Of a DNA stretch of 64,000 nt, positions 32,729 to 46,955 are shown piece after piece; positions within the stretch are counted from its first letter, which is position 1; every line of letters begins with the position of its first letter. The stretch lies in NCBI RefSeq assembly GCF_016859285.1, contig NC_053422.1:22018501-22082500 (forward strand), read 5' to 3'. This DNA comes from Xiphias gladius. Its lineage: Eukaryota; Chordata; Actinopteri; Istiophoriformes; Xiphiidae. Position numbers and translations under genes: made by a program. The notes beneath the pieces are model-generated. The model worked only from the letters and a program-made list of their open reading frames with translations. It was not told the DNA's origin and ran no database searches.

Positions 32729-35700
32729 ATGTCGAACATGGAGAGTATCCTTTTCTGTTTGGTTTAACGTGCATAACGGCAGATACGGTTACCCAGCAGT
32801 AGCGGTGGCTAGCCAGATCTCCGCTGGGTTTTGGTAGCTAACCCTGTCATGCAGTAGCTTGTAACTTCTGCCCAGTCATTCGCCGATGAAGGAAAATAAG
32901 GACCGGTTAGCTAGCTCGCCTAATAAGTTTGACAACTTTTTGGTTTAATTGGAAATTGTTTAGGAAAAACAGTTCGTCTTGTCTGCACTGAGTTGGGTTG
33001 AATTAGCTGAACGTCTTAAGGTGCTTCAGTATATATTCAGCGAATATTATTATTATACTGCTAATTTATACAATTACTAACATAAATCATCCCTTGACTA
33101 GTCGTACAGAACACTTGTTCAACCTCAAGTTTGCTGCCAAAGAGCTACAGCGCAACTCAAAGAAATGTGACAAAGAGGAAAAGGCAGAAAAAGCTAAAGT
33201 GAAGCAGGTTGGCTTGTAAAATCGTGGAGACCAGGATCAAGGGACGAGCTTGGCTACAGTATAGCTACCCTCTGTATTATACGTGTATGTACTCCTCTTT
33301 TCTTTGTCTCTCAGGCTATCCAGAAGGGTAATGTGGAAGCAGCCAGAATCCATGCAGAGAATGCTATCCGTCAGAAGCATCAGTCCCTTAACTTATTGAG
33401 GATGAGTGCCCGTGTGGATGCTGTGGCTTCCAGGGTCCAGACGGCGGTCACTATGAACCAGGTCAGGATTGCAGGTTCATGGTCTGAAGAGGAGTTTCTG
33501 GTGTTACATAAAGCATGTAAATGAGAGCCAGTGAAAAACGTACCAAACCCCTTAACTGCAGTCACACATCAATTTTTCAAGATTACGATAATTCCATCAA
33601 GTCTCCTACAGTAAAGTGGTTGTATTGTACACTTAATTTCACTGGCATGGTCAAGATTTTAACTTCTTTTTTTAATCATGATGTTTTGGGGCATTTTCTG
33701 CCTTTGTTAGATTGTGATAGTAGGACGAGATGAATCAAGATGAGGTGGAGAGATCAACAAAGGTCCCTAGCTAGATTCAAAGCGGGGCATTGCAGCTCAT
33801 GGTCGAGGTCTTACAATGTAATTTCTGCAAAAGAGCAGACCCAGTAGCCATACACTTTATTAACCCAACCGCCTCCTGCCTCCTTGGTCAACATCTTAAG
33901 AATGGCCCCCTGTATTTACTGACAGATGGGTATGTTTATTTACCAGATATGTCACTGTGCACTCAGTTTATCAAAGTGTATATTTTGAAAACTAGATCTT
34001 AATTCAGAAGGTGAAGAGCTACAGAGTGTATCCATTTGAGGGCAAAAAGTCTTTCACTCTGTTAAAAGTCCTATACAAGAGAGACAGAGAGATTGAGAGT
34101 GATCAAAAAGCCTGGCAGATCTGCAAACAAAAAGACACCAATTACATAATGTCATTAGATGTGCTTCAGATTTAATGCTATTAGATTCCCGCTTTTAATA
34201 ATAACTTAATAGTGTCTACGGAAATTGAAGCACAGCATGAGATGGTACAGTGGAAAAACGCTTTTTAGAACCTATCTGTGATGTTGTAATACTGCTGCCT
34301 GTCTCCCAAAACATTAACACAATAGCATTAATAATAAACCCCTTTACCATAACTTTGTCAGCTCTTGGTAGATTGGTTTCGAAAAGATTGATTCTTAATC
34401 AGCATAATCTTCAAAATATAAGGGACACTTTTAGGATGAGAGGCGGTCCTGACAAAGTATCTGGTTAAAAAGCTAAAAGTGACACCTAGTGGAAATATAA
34501 GGATACAGCAGTTTAAGCTTTGCCTTGTCAACAGCCATCTCATAGTCTGACTTCAAATACCCTGATCATGTTTTGAAAACGTAAATCAGAACAGTTAAAA
34601 CAGAAGACTACAGAGGAGTCAACCCCTTATTTTATGTGTTTTTTCCACAGGTATCTAAATCCGTGTCTGGGGTGGTCAAGAGTATGGATGCTACACTGAA
34701 AAGCATGAATCTGGAAAAGGTAAAAAGTTAACCCATACACAAAGAAAGTGAAAGAAAATATGCTTACTAAGATTTTTGGAACTTTGTTTTCTGCATCCAT
34801 TTCCCTCTCCAGATCTCTGCATTAATGGACAAGTTTGAAAACCAATTTGAAACTCTTGACGTGCAGACAGCTCAGATGGAAGACACAATGGGCAACACCA
34901 CGACTCTGACAACACCTCAGGTAACAAGCAGCCTTTTATCACAACAGAGAAATCCTCTTTGCACCTGCTGCTGCTTATGAGGACACTCTAACCCCAGACA
35001 TCATTCAAACATTGAATCCTTTTGTAATTCCTTTTTGCTTGTTTGCTGCTTAGAACGAAGTGGACAGGCTATTGCATGAGATGGCTGATGAAGCAGGGTG
35101 AGTACGGCACTAATCTCCAGACAATTAGAACACATAAAGAAATAAAAATCGTAGCAAAAGTATTAATAAAGGAGAAACATAAATGCAGTGAATTAAAAAA
35201 AAACATATTGTACCTACTTGTTGAATCTAGAAGGATAAAACTTAAAAAACAAAACAGACAATAAATTGTACTAAAAGCTTTATTTAAATGACTTTCATTT
35301 AAAACTCTTGGAACATTCCTCCTTCACTGTTTACAAGGCTGCTTTGTAATACAAAAAGGTCATTAGGATTAATGCTACAATTTTAAAGATGCTGTGTTGC
35401 AAGGTCAGAGTGACTTTAATATCCCCCCATTTGTCAATTTTTATTTGCAGCCAAGCAAAAATCATAGTAAAACTGTCCCTGGGTTTTTTCCTTTGTTTTT
35501 TTTAGTTTGGATCTTAACCTGGAGCTTCCTTCAGGCCAGACTTCCTCACTGGCTTCATCTGTGGCATCAACAGAGCAGGTAACACATCCACTGTTATCAT
35601 TATGCTTTTGCTGTTTTTGGTGTTTTACACCCCAGAACAGAATTCACACACTATCTTTATTGTCTTTGGCAGTCTCATTGGTTCACATGAACTAGTGTCA

Positions 35701-36551
35701 ATCATATTGCTGGAATTTAAAGTGATGCTTCACTGAAACACTCCTATACAGTTGAAAAGTGGCTATTAAACATCTATAATTTGGAACAGTGGCTGTGGTC
35801 AGCGTGAATTATGTACAGTATGTAGGCTGTGAAGTATTCACAGTGAACAAAAATACTCTATCACCACAGAAACTTCTCCAAACACACCTGCGGCTCAACA
35901 CACTTCTCCACTGTTGATCTGTATACTCAACATGTTCAAAACAATAATTGTTGCACCAAAATAGCATAAAATGCACAGCCCCTCCTGGAGCTGTTGAGCT
36001 TCATGGAGGGCGATGGCATGACAGAAAGGCTATTTACTTTGCTGTGATTTACCAAAACAGTGACTGTCTGTGACATAGTGATCATACAGATGGAATATTG
36101 GAGAAGTGGATTATGTGAAAGGGAGTTTTTGAGTTGTTCCCAAAGATGTTTTGATACCTTTTTTCATAACGACACCTCACCATTGGAATCCAGTGTAACC
36201 AACACAATTCAAGCTGACCACTGCGGCTGTGATTTGTGAGGGACAGAACTACAAACTTTTGCAGCCACCCTTATGCCCACAAGCTTAAGTGCAACCTTTT
36301 TCTTACTTGACAAACAATGTAAACCTAGTGGGTTTTTAAAAAATATATTTTTCCAGTTAATAAACACTAATACTATAATGAAACTGACTGAGTTTGTTAG
36401 GAAAATATTTATGTTTCAAACCAATGGACCGCCAGTACATTCCTTGTTTAACTATATTTTGCCTTTACTAATTCACCGGCGTTGTGTTTTGTGTTGTCAT
36501 CAGGATGAGCTCGCCCAGAGGCTGTCCAGACTGCGAGACCAGGTGTCATAA
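32729..36551 (+). CDS. chmp1b: chmp1b, ESCRT-III subunit, 200 aa, eight coding exons
   Basis: CHMP1B polymerises on membranes with other ESCRT-III proteins for endosomal sorting, cytokinetic abscission and membrane remodelling, and recruits VPS4 and spastin. Coding exons are 32729-32744, 33110-33207, 33315-33461, 34651-34719, 34813-34920, 35054-35097, 35506-35578 and 36504-36551, with consistent phases and GT-AG borders (603 nt including TAA). The protein opens MSNME. It contains [44 protein letters not shown] and [21 protein letters not shown]. It ends [15 protein letters not shown], which holds the MIT-interacting motif (L-x2-RL-x2-LR). Length and sequence match human CHMP1B (199 aa). A polypyrimidine tract with TCTCAG ends at 32712, so the start codon may lie in the second transcribed exon. 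Convergent with tbx22. Confidence 0.95.
34485..34499 (-). promoter_or_regulatory. Near-match CTCF motif in chmp1b intron 3
   Basis: The minus strand reads CCACTAGGTGTCAC, one mismatch (T for G) from the CTCF core consensus. Confidence 0.25.
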
Positions 36552-37300
36552 TGATACAGAAAAATAGCAATATCAGGTGGAGGGAGAAGGGCAAGAGGAG
36601 CACGAAGAGACAGGGAGTGAAAAGAATAAACAAAAAAGGTGCAATGTGCCTGCAAGCTCTGTGCCCTCCTTGGTGTTCCAGGTTTGTTTCTCTTGTGAGG
36701 AGTAAAGGAGTTGCTTCATTGCAGAAAGGGATTGTTGTAGGAGGGGTGTTGTTTACAGTCCTGGTATAGACTACATCGCTCCATAATAGTGTTCATTTGC
36801 ACACTAATATTTAACATTTATCTATTATTATTTATTAGCTCAGCAATAGCACACCACTGTGCTATATGTTTCTTTATTGTTGTTGTAATGATGCATTGTA
36901 TAATAGCTAATACCTCATTCCAAATACAGTTGGATACAGTTTATATAATATGCAAAGAAGAAAATATATAATGTGTATATTTATTTATTTACTGACTGAA
37001 TATTGCAAAGGGAATGCTTTTACTGTAACTGTTTTGTATTTTCCCTGGATGTGGAGACTTCTGCTGTTGTTTCCTTCTCCATCTCTTTTTTTTGCTTCCA
37101 GTTTTGGCTGTACTGTTGTAGTCCAAATTGAATTGTTTTTATATTTTACAGAAAAGAGGTCTCACGAAAAATGTTTGCTGTGAGTATGCTTTTGACAGGG
37201 CTGGAATATTACTGATTTTCTTCATGTAGCAGTAACTACTGTATCGGTTCACCATGCACTTATATGCACAGACAGAAAGTCATTAAAAGTTTTTAAAATG
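36552..37300 (+). other. chmp1b 3' UTR
   Basis: AT-rich sequence after the stop, with an AATAAA near 36625 and an ATTAAA at 37282-37287, either of which could end the transcript. Confidence 0.55.
37282..37287 (+). terminator. ATTAAA poly(A) signal candidate of chmp1b
   Basis: Second most common vertebrate hexamer, about 730 nt after the stop, followed by a T-rich stretch at 37313-37325. Confidence 0.5.
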
Positions 37301-37480
37301 TTGTACTTGTCACTTTTTTTTCATTTTATGGCTGTGTTTTGGCTGAAGTTTGCCTATAAGTCCCTCCTTTTTCCATCTCACCCCTCCTCTTTCTCCCCTC
37401 CAACAGGGACCAGATGAGAGGTCAAAGGTGTCACCTGTAGAGGAAGCGGCCTTCTGCTGCTCGCATGCCAGTGCCTCATT

Positions 37481-37511
<31 letters not shown>

Positions 37512-38754
37512 GTTTACCATATCCCATTGGGAGACGAGTCTCAGCTGGGAGCCATTACAGGTGCTGTCTAAGCACACACAAATATCTATACATGAACACA
37601 CCTGCAACCCGTAGCTGATGGGAGTCTTTCAGAGTGACACTCAGCCACCTCTGACCCTTTTCGTGTCCTTCCTAATCATCATCAGCACACACTTAACTAC
37701 ATTCCCAATCATCATCAGTGGCCCCAGACTGACACAAATCTCTATTTTGCCTATTACCAGACACTTTGATGGGTGAGTTGTCTGCAGTGTGTTGGAGCAC
37801 GCACAGGCTTCTCGAAGCCCTCAGTCGTTGGAGTTTTCCGAAAAACTCTGACCCCATAGATCCAACAGCTGTCAGTCATTTTCTGCCAGGCGTAAGCTCA
37901 CCTGAAATTAAAATTCCATGTGCCTCTGTGGTCAGAGCCACAAAATCTATTTGGTAAGTTTTGTTTTAAATCTATCTATAGCCCTCAATGTCCATTAAAG
38001 CTGGGTGAGTCTGTCAGGTCCTGTTTTTCTCTCTGTTGTGTGCATACAAACATGTACAAGGATGTGCCAGATGTGCAGGAGAGAGCTCCTGTTTGAGCAC
38101 TGCTCGGGGGGAAACCTGTGTTTGTATACGTGTGTTTCAGGTGTCGATACCTAGTGATTCTCCCCTCCGGTGCCTCATCAACACCTCCTTGTCCTGGTTC
38201 CTAGATGAGTGGTACTTGCTGACAGGCAGTGATCCGGTGGGCCGGTGGTCCTGTCCCTGTGGTCGACTGTTCTGCTTCTGCACAGGGGAGAGAGCTGCTC
38301 AGAGCCACACACATGCTGGCTCAGTGAAAAAGCTCTAATTGCAACAAGGGGGACTGGTTGGACTTCTACATGATTCACAGGATATGACACAGTATGTCCA
38401 GACAGTTAGTCATAAGCAAGGATCAGCAGGAAAGGATACATGCAGCGAAAGCCTAATTTTTTTTATCTGGAGATTAAAATTTACGGATACATTCATTTAC
38501 TGGTCCATAACCTCTGGATAATTTAATAATAATTTCTCAGAAGTTTCCTGGAAAGAACTGTTTAATATGGTACTTGTAAGGGAAAATTAGACAGCGGGAA
38601 CACTTGTATAACATGGAGTCATTTAGTCAGCGCACAGCAGGTCAGACTGACATGCAAAAAAGTGAAATTTGTCTGCAGGTAAGCACACAAAAAAAATATA
38701 TATGAGGAATAACATTTCCAATAATAAACGAATTAACATTTTCTTGCATTTAGA

Positions 38755-38985
38755 ACTGAAATGATGAATCAATTATCAAATATATGATCATCAGTCACTA
38801 TTTTGATAACTGATTATTTGTTAAAGTCATTTTTCAAGCAAATACTGGAAAACAATGGGCTGATTTCAGGCTCTGTGAGGTTGTCTTAGGCATTACCTCA
38901 CTTTTTTAATGTTTCACAGATTAAATGATTAATGGATTAATCAAAAAATAATCTGCAGATTAATCAGTAATGAAAATAATTGTGT
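38755..38985. repeat. Interspersed repeat rich in GATTAAT motifs
   Basis: Contains ATGATGAATCAATTATC, TTTTGATAACTGATTA, GATTAAATGATTAATGGATTAATC and AGATTAATCAGTAATGAAAATAATTG. I recognise it as a common fish short repeat in which GATTAATCGATTAATC-like blocks recur; ends and family name are uncertain. Confidence 0.55.
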
Positions 38986-40249
38986 TAGAATGGAACAGTT
39001 CTTTTTTCCATTTTTCCTATACTACCAAATTACACATTTCAGTCCGAGGAAATTATTAAGAAATTTTGTGTTGAATCTACTCATGTGAACTCAAAGTTCA
39101 CAAATATATTGACATTGCATATTTATAGTATACATTATAGGTGTAAACTGGTATCAGTCTTCTAAAAAATAAAAAATAAAACTGTGGAATAAGAATTTTA
39201 TATATAGTGTATATTATATTTCATAAGAATATTTGCATATTTATGTCTTTGTTCATCTTATTTGTGGTATACCTTTTTAAGTTGTTTTTTTGGTCAATGT
39301 GTTATCAGTTGAGAGTGTAGATGGTAAAGAGACTCATCATCTTTTTAACATGGGGTTTTTTGGTGAAAGAGATCAATACAGTAAGGTGGCACAGGCTCTT
39401 TTTTCCCTCTCCTTGTCTCCTTTCTCCCTCTCAGCCTCCTGTTTGAAATATTCAATTACTATCCATGAAGGGTCAGGTCAAACACAGGAAGCTGAGCTGA
39501 TTGGTTCTACTCAGATATCGATGGGCATGTGTGACCAATCGCTGCTGCCAAGGGCTTTCCCCAGTCTCCATCTGCTGCTGCTGTTGCTGCTGTTGTGTGT
39601 GTGTGCGCGCACGCGCGCGTGTGTGTCTAATCGTTCCAGCCGAAGGCTTTCCCCAGTTTCCACTCACCTCTTGACCATTGCTTCCTGTCTGATGTGTTAA
39701 CGCTGCTTTTAATCAGTTTTACTGTCTCATGCACACACATACACACACGCCACCAATACAGCTGGCCCTATCCATCCCTGCTCTCCAGATCACGCTTCAT
39801 TAAGATTCAACCAATCTCTTGCTCACATCCTCGCAACCTCTGTCATACACACACACAAATACACACCTGATCCTACCACCCCTCTCCTCACCCTGTTAAC
39901 CCCCCTCCACCTGACCCTCACCTCACCTCATCACCCACCCTGATATCTCTTACAGTGAAACAACCCGTGAACATGAACATGTAGCCTTGTCTCTTACCCT
40001 TTATTGAGGCTGTCTGCCAGTCTTTGTGCATACACTGTATCACACTGTACAGTCCTTTATCTATAATATATTATAGTTCATCACCTCACATAGGGAACTA
40101 TTGCCTCAGTCCAACTCAAACAAATTAGATCACTCATTTAGCCCATGTGCTGCAAAACCGTGTAACACTTCAGGCCTGTTCTTCTTTTCCCTGGTTTGTC
40201 TCTTTACAATGCTCTATTTCACTAAGGTGACAGTAATGATACAAAGAGT

Positions 40250-40632
40250 AGTTTGGACAGCTATGGTTTAGCATGAAATTTGGTACAGATATTAATGTTC
40301 CCCTCAAGGTGAGCTGTAATACCTTTGGTGATCCCTCAGGTTCTCATGTAGCACCATGACCTGGTCAACATTTCTATTTACCCAATAGGCTAGTTTTTTT
40401 ATGACCAAATATCAGCTAAACCAAATCCCGTCAACCTCAGTTTTACCTTGTGTGTATTGCTAATTAGCAAATGCTTACATGGTAAATGGTAAATATGAGC
40501 ATGGTAAATATTATTCTTAGCATCAGCATGTTAGCACTGTCATTCTGAGCATGCTATCATTCTGACATAAGCATTTAGCTCAAAATAATGCTGTACAAAA
40601 GTATAGCCTCATAGAGCTGCTAGCATGGGTTA
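40250..40632. repeat. Percomorph interspersed repeat, copy B (uninterrupted)
   Basis: Shares ordered blocks with 4095-4593 plus 5161-5310: AATTTGGTACAGATATTAATG, GATCCCTCAGG, TATGACCAAATATC, GCTAATTAGCAAATG, CAGCATGTTAGCACTGTCA and TTTAGCTCAAAATAATGCTG. It serves as the empty-site reference for the insertion in copy A. Confidence 0.7.
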
Positions 40633-41020
40633 AGACTTTTTTTCTAAGTAATATAGTTTGGATCTGAACTTGTTTTATTTTTTGGAAAAAGTACACAGTT
40701 CGTTAAAATGCAGTTCAAATCATTTAGAAAAATCGGTTAAATAAATTACGGTTGTATTTACTCCCTCCTTGTAACCTCAAACCTTCACCTACCTATTATA
40801 GATTTGTTGAATATGCTGTAACTACAGTATGTTTTACTTGGTTGGTTGGGTAAGTTAATTCTAGGTTAGGCAGTGAAGATGAATTATTAATAAGGTGATG
40901 CTCTGAAGTTGCTGACATTATCTCCTGATGAGGGAAACAGGAAAAGAGGCGATCTATTAATAGTATTTTATAACTCTGGACATTATTATTATACCAGGGA
41001 TGGAACAGAGCTCTGTGTGT

Positions 41021-41142
<122 letters not shown>

Positions 41143-42299
41143 TGCACATGGTAAAACACTCAGCAGTTCTGCTGTTAGTCACACTTCCGCGTCTCAAATT
41201 GAATTAGCGTTGACAGCGCACAGCGCCAGCCGCGTGTATGTGTGTGTGTACTGGGGGCACTAGCTGTTGGCATGCTGTCTGTGTGTGTGAAACAGAAGAG
41301 AAAGAGGGCCTTCTCCCCTGAAATCAATTAAGCGAGTACAGGTCTGTAGTTGTGGGGGTGAGAGGGGCACATCCTGTAGAGGGCAGCCCAGACAGACAGC
41401 ACCATCTGGGGCAGCAGGCAGGTTGACCCTGGGCCAAGACATGAAAGAAGCAGGGCAGGGATAAGAGGAGGGCGAGTACAGACCAGCGTTAAATCACTCT
41501 TTTCTCTCCGCCCCGTTCCTTCACCCCATCCCCTCATCTGCCATCCGATACATCAGCCACGGAGCATCATTCTCACTCAATCACTCTCCATCTCTTTCCT
41601 TTTTCTCCCCTCTCTCTTTATCTGTCCCAGGAGTGATAACCTGTCATACACAGGAAACAAAAAGAGGTAAGAACAATCCATCCCTGTCAGAGATAGGGGC
41701 AAAGAGAAAAAGAATATCTCACATCTCTTGTTCCAAAAGGGTTGATTTATAGGTTTGTATTAAATATAACCAATGCCAGAGAGTGCCTCTCTCTAACTCT
41801 GTTATTCTCTCTCACACACACATACATGCACCTGTAGAATCCCCCTTTGGGCCATCAGAAGGGGAAGGAATTAGCACACAGACAACCACACTCACTCGTT
41901 CTCTCTCTTGATGGACAGCCCAGGTCAGAGTGTGCACTGGGTTTGCTGGTCGTAGGCTGAGTGCTGACAGCCCTCTCCCAGCCACCCTGCGCTCAAACAC
42001 ACAACTCCATTGACGGAAAAACACTCAGCTGAACAAGATAGGATAAAATAATTGGATTACATCAACTATGGCTATGGTAAATCACATCATTCATGCAAAG
42101 GCGATTTTGAAGTTACACCACAGGGGATGCAACTGTGGTAAAGAGTATATAACTACTATCATCAAAAATGTACTTGAATTGTAATTTAATAATAAAAGTA
42201 ATAGTGATCACTATGCAGGCAGAATGGCCCTGTCAAATGAGCTCATACTGTATGTTTTAAAATCTCAATCTACAAAGCAACAAGTAATTATAGCTGGGA

Positions 42300-42985
42300 A
42301 ATAGACAGTGATGGAGGACATATTTAGACCATTCACTTAACTAAAACTAGCAATACTACGATGTAGAAATACTCCTCCACAAGTAAAAGTCCTGCATTCA
42401 AAATCTTGTATTCTCTCTTGTATCTAAGTATTTGCAATAAAATTTACTTACAGTGTCAAAGTGTCACCGTGCAGAAAAACTGAGTGATTTGTAATTTTTG
42501 AGGAAAGCTGAATGATTTAGTGTTCATTTATGGACTGGGAAATTTTTTCCTTCATCTTACACTAAATAAACAACTTAAAAACCCACTGGATCAGCTAAAT
42601 CTGCGTTGTTGCACGGTGTGTTTTTCTTCGCCCATGGAAAGCTGATGTTCACAGGACAGCGATGAAAAGTAAAAGTACTCATCTTGCAGAAAGCCCCCGT
42701 TAGCATTGTACTATTATGTTATTTGATCATTTTTACTGATGCATTGACATGTAAGCAATATTTTAGTTTGTTGACGTGGATTTAATTTTCTGTAATTTAT
42801 GTACTTTGGGGTAGTTTAATCTTAAATTAGAGCATCATATTTTATAATCAGTCATGTTTTCTAGGTAAAATCTTGTACTGAAAAGTAACTAGTAGGTGTG
42901 AAATAAATGTAGTGGAGTAAAAAGTTCAACATTTCTCTCTAAAATGTAGAATAGAAGTAGCATAGTACTGAAAAACCTGTAGTAT
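42300..42985. repeat. Interspersed repeat of the AGTAAAAGTCCTGCATTC family, long copy
   Basis: Includes CAAGTAAAAGTCCTGCATTC, AAAGTAAAAGTACTCATC, ACTGATGCATTGACATGTAAGCA, TGGGGTAGTTTAATC, GCATCATATTTTATAA and AAATAAATGTAGTGGAGTAAAAAG in the order of a well-known percomorph repeat. A fragment also occurs at 17.8-17.9 kb. Confidence 0.65.
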
Positions 42986-44394
42986 TGCAATGCTATGTTT
43001 TTTTTTTGTTATTAGTGAACATGCAGTGGTCAGAGAAACGAGGGAGAAAAGGTGAACATGGAAAGGTGAGGTGTGCGAGAAAGTGCGAGAGCTGTTTGGG
43101 TCATTAATACTTTCTCTGATGAGTGACATGAGTGTGAGGCCCAGCTGGAGCTCTTGGAGGTAACCCCAAAACACACACACGAAAACACGCAGGCCAGGTG
43201 CTAGGCCACATGTTAAAGTTGTTTGTCTTGCACTCATCTAACCTCTGCTCCTGTAAGACAGGGGCCTGTCAGGGAGCACATGCCTCTATAATGCCCCAGT
43301 GACCCCTGTCTACACACACATGTGGGCCTACAGCAAGGAGTATGAATACACACACATACAAAGCAACATGCAAATACATGGAGGCTCCTGGTTCTGTCAG
43401 CACGTCTGTGAGATTCCTGATCAGGAACAGAGGCGATGTCAGAGTCTCAGGGTGTGTTTAACTTGTTGATGTCTCCTGCAACAGAGGACGTCTTTACGAT
43501 AAAAGGGAGAGGAGAGGACTTTCACTATCCGTGAGGCAAAATGTGATGCAGTGTATGCCCGCTTGATAGGGCATTAGAAGAGGGCTTAATAACTGTTAAA
43601 CTGCCCCTGCTTTTCACATTACTCACTCAGTGTAATTTAATTTCAGCCACAGCTGGTTTCACTTTCAACTTTACAGCTGAGCTCAGTCACGTCCCATAAT
43701 CTGGCCTGATAAATAACCAGCTTTTATTGAGTTTGCAGAGAAAATAGCGTCCAGTATAAACCTTCACCAGAGACTCAGAGCCAAATGCGAGCAAGGCTGG
43801 AGGGCATGAAGCTGAATAGGAAAAGGAGTGTGTGCGCGCGTGTGTGTTTGTGTGAGCATGTGCGTGTTTGTGTGTGTGAAGTTGTGTATTTATGTCTCAG
43901 TGCTTGTGAGCAAGTATATGGCAACTATTATTAGGAGATAACTGACATACGCTTGTGTGTGCGGCATGTGCGGTGTATGTTAATCTAATGAAGGCAGAGT
44001 ATATTTACACGTCCCGACTCTGCCGAGCTTCTCTCCTGTTTCAGGATGCCATTTCACATGATTGGAAACAAATGACTTCAGGGTCAAATTTCTCTCCCTT
44101 TACTACCTGTCAATCACTCTGGAGCGGCCCAGAAACTTCCCTTCTTATGTTATTACAAAGCTGAATCAGCAGAGTTTCCATGTTATTTCAGCCACCACCT
44201 TCAAGAGGATTATGTTGACACCTTACCAAGCAAATTAACAACATGAAGGGGAGGAACAGCATGGTTAATCATTGACAGGATGATAAAAGGTTAACTCAAC
44301 AGTTGTTTTCAACCAATTTTGGGGGTCTAATAAGTTCTTAAACAAGAGTGAAGAAAGAGTTTGCTAAGACAAGAAAGATCACTATGAAAGGAGC

Positions 44395-44960
44395 GGAAGC
44401 GAATATACTAAAAATACTTCTATGTTTTCCTTGTGGAGAGCCAGATAAGAAGATTGATACCACTTTCATTTGTACACTAAATATGAATGACTGCCAGCAG
44501 CCATTAACCTTAGCTTAGCATAAAAACCGGATACGGGGGGAAACAGCTCGCCTGGCTCTGCCCAACAAAGACCAAATCTGTCCAACAGCACCTCTAACTC
44601 GCTAATTAAAACTTACTTTCTTGCTTGTTTAATCACATCCAAAAACAAAAGTGTAACAATGAAGGAAGTTGGTGCGCCTAGCTAAGAAACAGCCCACCTT
44701 TAATCGTTTTTACATCGTTTTTACACTTCGGATTTGAGTGAATTAAACAGATGAGATATAACGTGTTAATTAGTGAGCTTCGGAGGTGCTGGCGGTCGGA
44801 TTTTGTTACCTTCAGACAGAGCCAGGTTAGCTGTTTCACCTGTTTCCAGTCTTGCTAAGTCTATGCTAAGCTAAGCTAACCAGAAGCTAACTGTAGTTTT
44901 ATATTTGGGATACAGATATGAGGGTGTTTTTTTTTAAAGTCATAAAAAAGTGTCTTTCCC
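44395..44960. repeat. Interspersed repeat, copy 2 (shared with 0.8-1.1 kb)
   Basis: Contains CTTAGCTTAGCATAAA, ACTCGCTAATTAAAACTTAC, GGATTTTGTTACCTTCAGAC and CTATGCTAAGCTAAGCTAACC. It is longer and better preserved than the copy near 1 kb. Confidence 0.6.
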
Positions 44961-46955
44961 AAAATGTCAAACTGTTCCTTTTAATAAAAAGGCAGTTGTA
45001 AGTTGACATTGTTACTCACTGTTTCATCAGACACCATTTGTCTTATCACAAAGTGTATGCACGTACACAAACGCCCCAATCAAAAGCTAATCTTCCCTTA
45101 TGTTATTTACTGCTTGCAATAAAGCACAGTAGTATTTATACACCAATAAAGGCAGGTGCTTGCATCTTATTTCTTGTTATATTTGCTACAAGTGTGTGTG
45201 TCTGCATTACTATATCGGAGAGTGGCAGGTGCAAAGTTCAGCTCCCCTGGTATGAAAGCAATTTGTCTAACTGAAAGATCATGAATTAGCTGGAAGTTTA
45301 AAATGATTGTCGTACATCGGCAAACATGGAAATGACATACAGAATCAAATAACCAGCACAGATTATGTCTGTCTTCAGACAAAGGCCAGGCTGTTTGATG
45401 GCGCACCTGACCGCCCGCTGAAACACAGGCCATCCCCTGCCTGAGTTCCTCAATTAACTCCTTCCTGCTATTTCCACGTCCAGCGTGTATTAGTTCTTTG
45501 CCATGCTTGGCCATGACAAGTAAATTGCTGTTTGGTTATGACCGTTTGTCGGGAAACAGGCCATTTCCCCCGCTTTGCCTAAACCGCTGTTCCTAGCTCT
45601 GCTGAGAGAGGGAGGGAGGGAGGGCGGGATGGTGCTGGGTTTTGAGTCTGAGCTGAAGGCAGGAATTATCACATCAGCGGCTGAACGGGCGTGCCCCCTT
45701 TGGTATGGTCAAAAAAACCCAGCATTATGTTGGCCCACAGTAGTGAGAGGTTTTCATTCAGAACCGACTCTCTGTGCTTCATGGCACACTAGAATTCACT
45801 TCTCTGAAAGCCTTCCACATGTCTCAGAAAGTCAGGTCTTCACACAGCAGTATTGATTTACTGTTGATCCTGGAACAATGTTACAACAATGACTCCAACA
45901 ATGATCACATGGCAGCTTTAGTCCTTTTTAGACTGCAAGGAGCCTTGTTCCAGTCTTGTTAAAGACTGTGGCTAATGAAGGCCTCTATAGAATAACCGTT
46001 TCACCTCCATGCGTCTCTGATTAGTCCTATTATTGGTAATAAAGTAGAGGAATGGAAACTGGCCGCCTGAATCCTGGCAGCTGTTGTTCTTCCCCTAAAA
46101 TCACAGAAAGTCCTGATGAGCTCATGTTATTAGTCAGGAGTGGCCAAGCCTGACACTGGGATTCAGCTGAGTTTAGAGCTCGAAAAACACAAAACACGCT
46201 TTTGTTCAATTTCAGTGAATACCACTTGATAATTGTAACATAATGTCTTTCCTATCACAGGAGGAGATTTTTCGGTATCATGTCTTATTAGAAATTTCTT
46301 CCTGTCATTCTATAGCACATATGTGTATCTGTATACTTTGAAATACATTGTATTTTCATGTCAATACAACCAGAAAACATGGAAAACGTGTTTCCTCTTT
46401 CACTTTGTATATACGTACGGCATGTAATGGAAAAGAACATTTTGAATACTGGTGCATGATATTGACAAAAAATATGAAAAATACTTTAATGGGCACTTAT
46501 GATCAGTTTAACAGTCGTTCTCATGTTCATTAACAGTTATATTACATACCTCAGGTCCTATTGCTGATGCTCTTTGGTAACACCACTACGGCAAGTGAAG
46601 CAGTTAAGGCAGCAAAGAGCTCCTGTCACGCCGTAAAGACACTGTGCTTTTTGTCCCAAATAAAACTCTACATCCTGCCTACATTCCTGTTTACTCCAAT
46701 GTTGGCCTTTTTGGATCTAGCTGAGTGTAGGTAGTGAAGAGGAGTTGCACACAATCTGCTTCAGGGTCAATTTTTGTGCTGGTAAATCCAACACAGTGTA
46801 CAAAATAGTTTTAAAATACAAAAAGGTCCCCAGAGTTCTGCATTTGTTGCTCCTTTGAGTCTTGCTCAAAGAAAATGAGCCCTCTCTGTTTTAGTTGCAA
46901 TACGCTTTGGCTTGTTATTCTCAATAGGCCAGAGCCTGCAAGTGCGGTCCAGCTG

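Noticed and set aside
45600..45625. GGGAGGGAGGGAGGGCGGG as a G-quadruplex-type element
   Set aside because: It has four G-runs and could fold, but it sits in an unannotated intergenic stretch with no promoter or exon context to give it a role.
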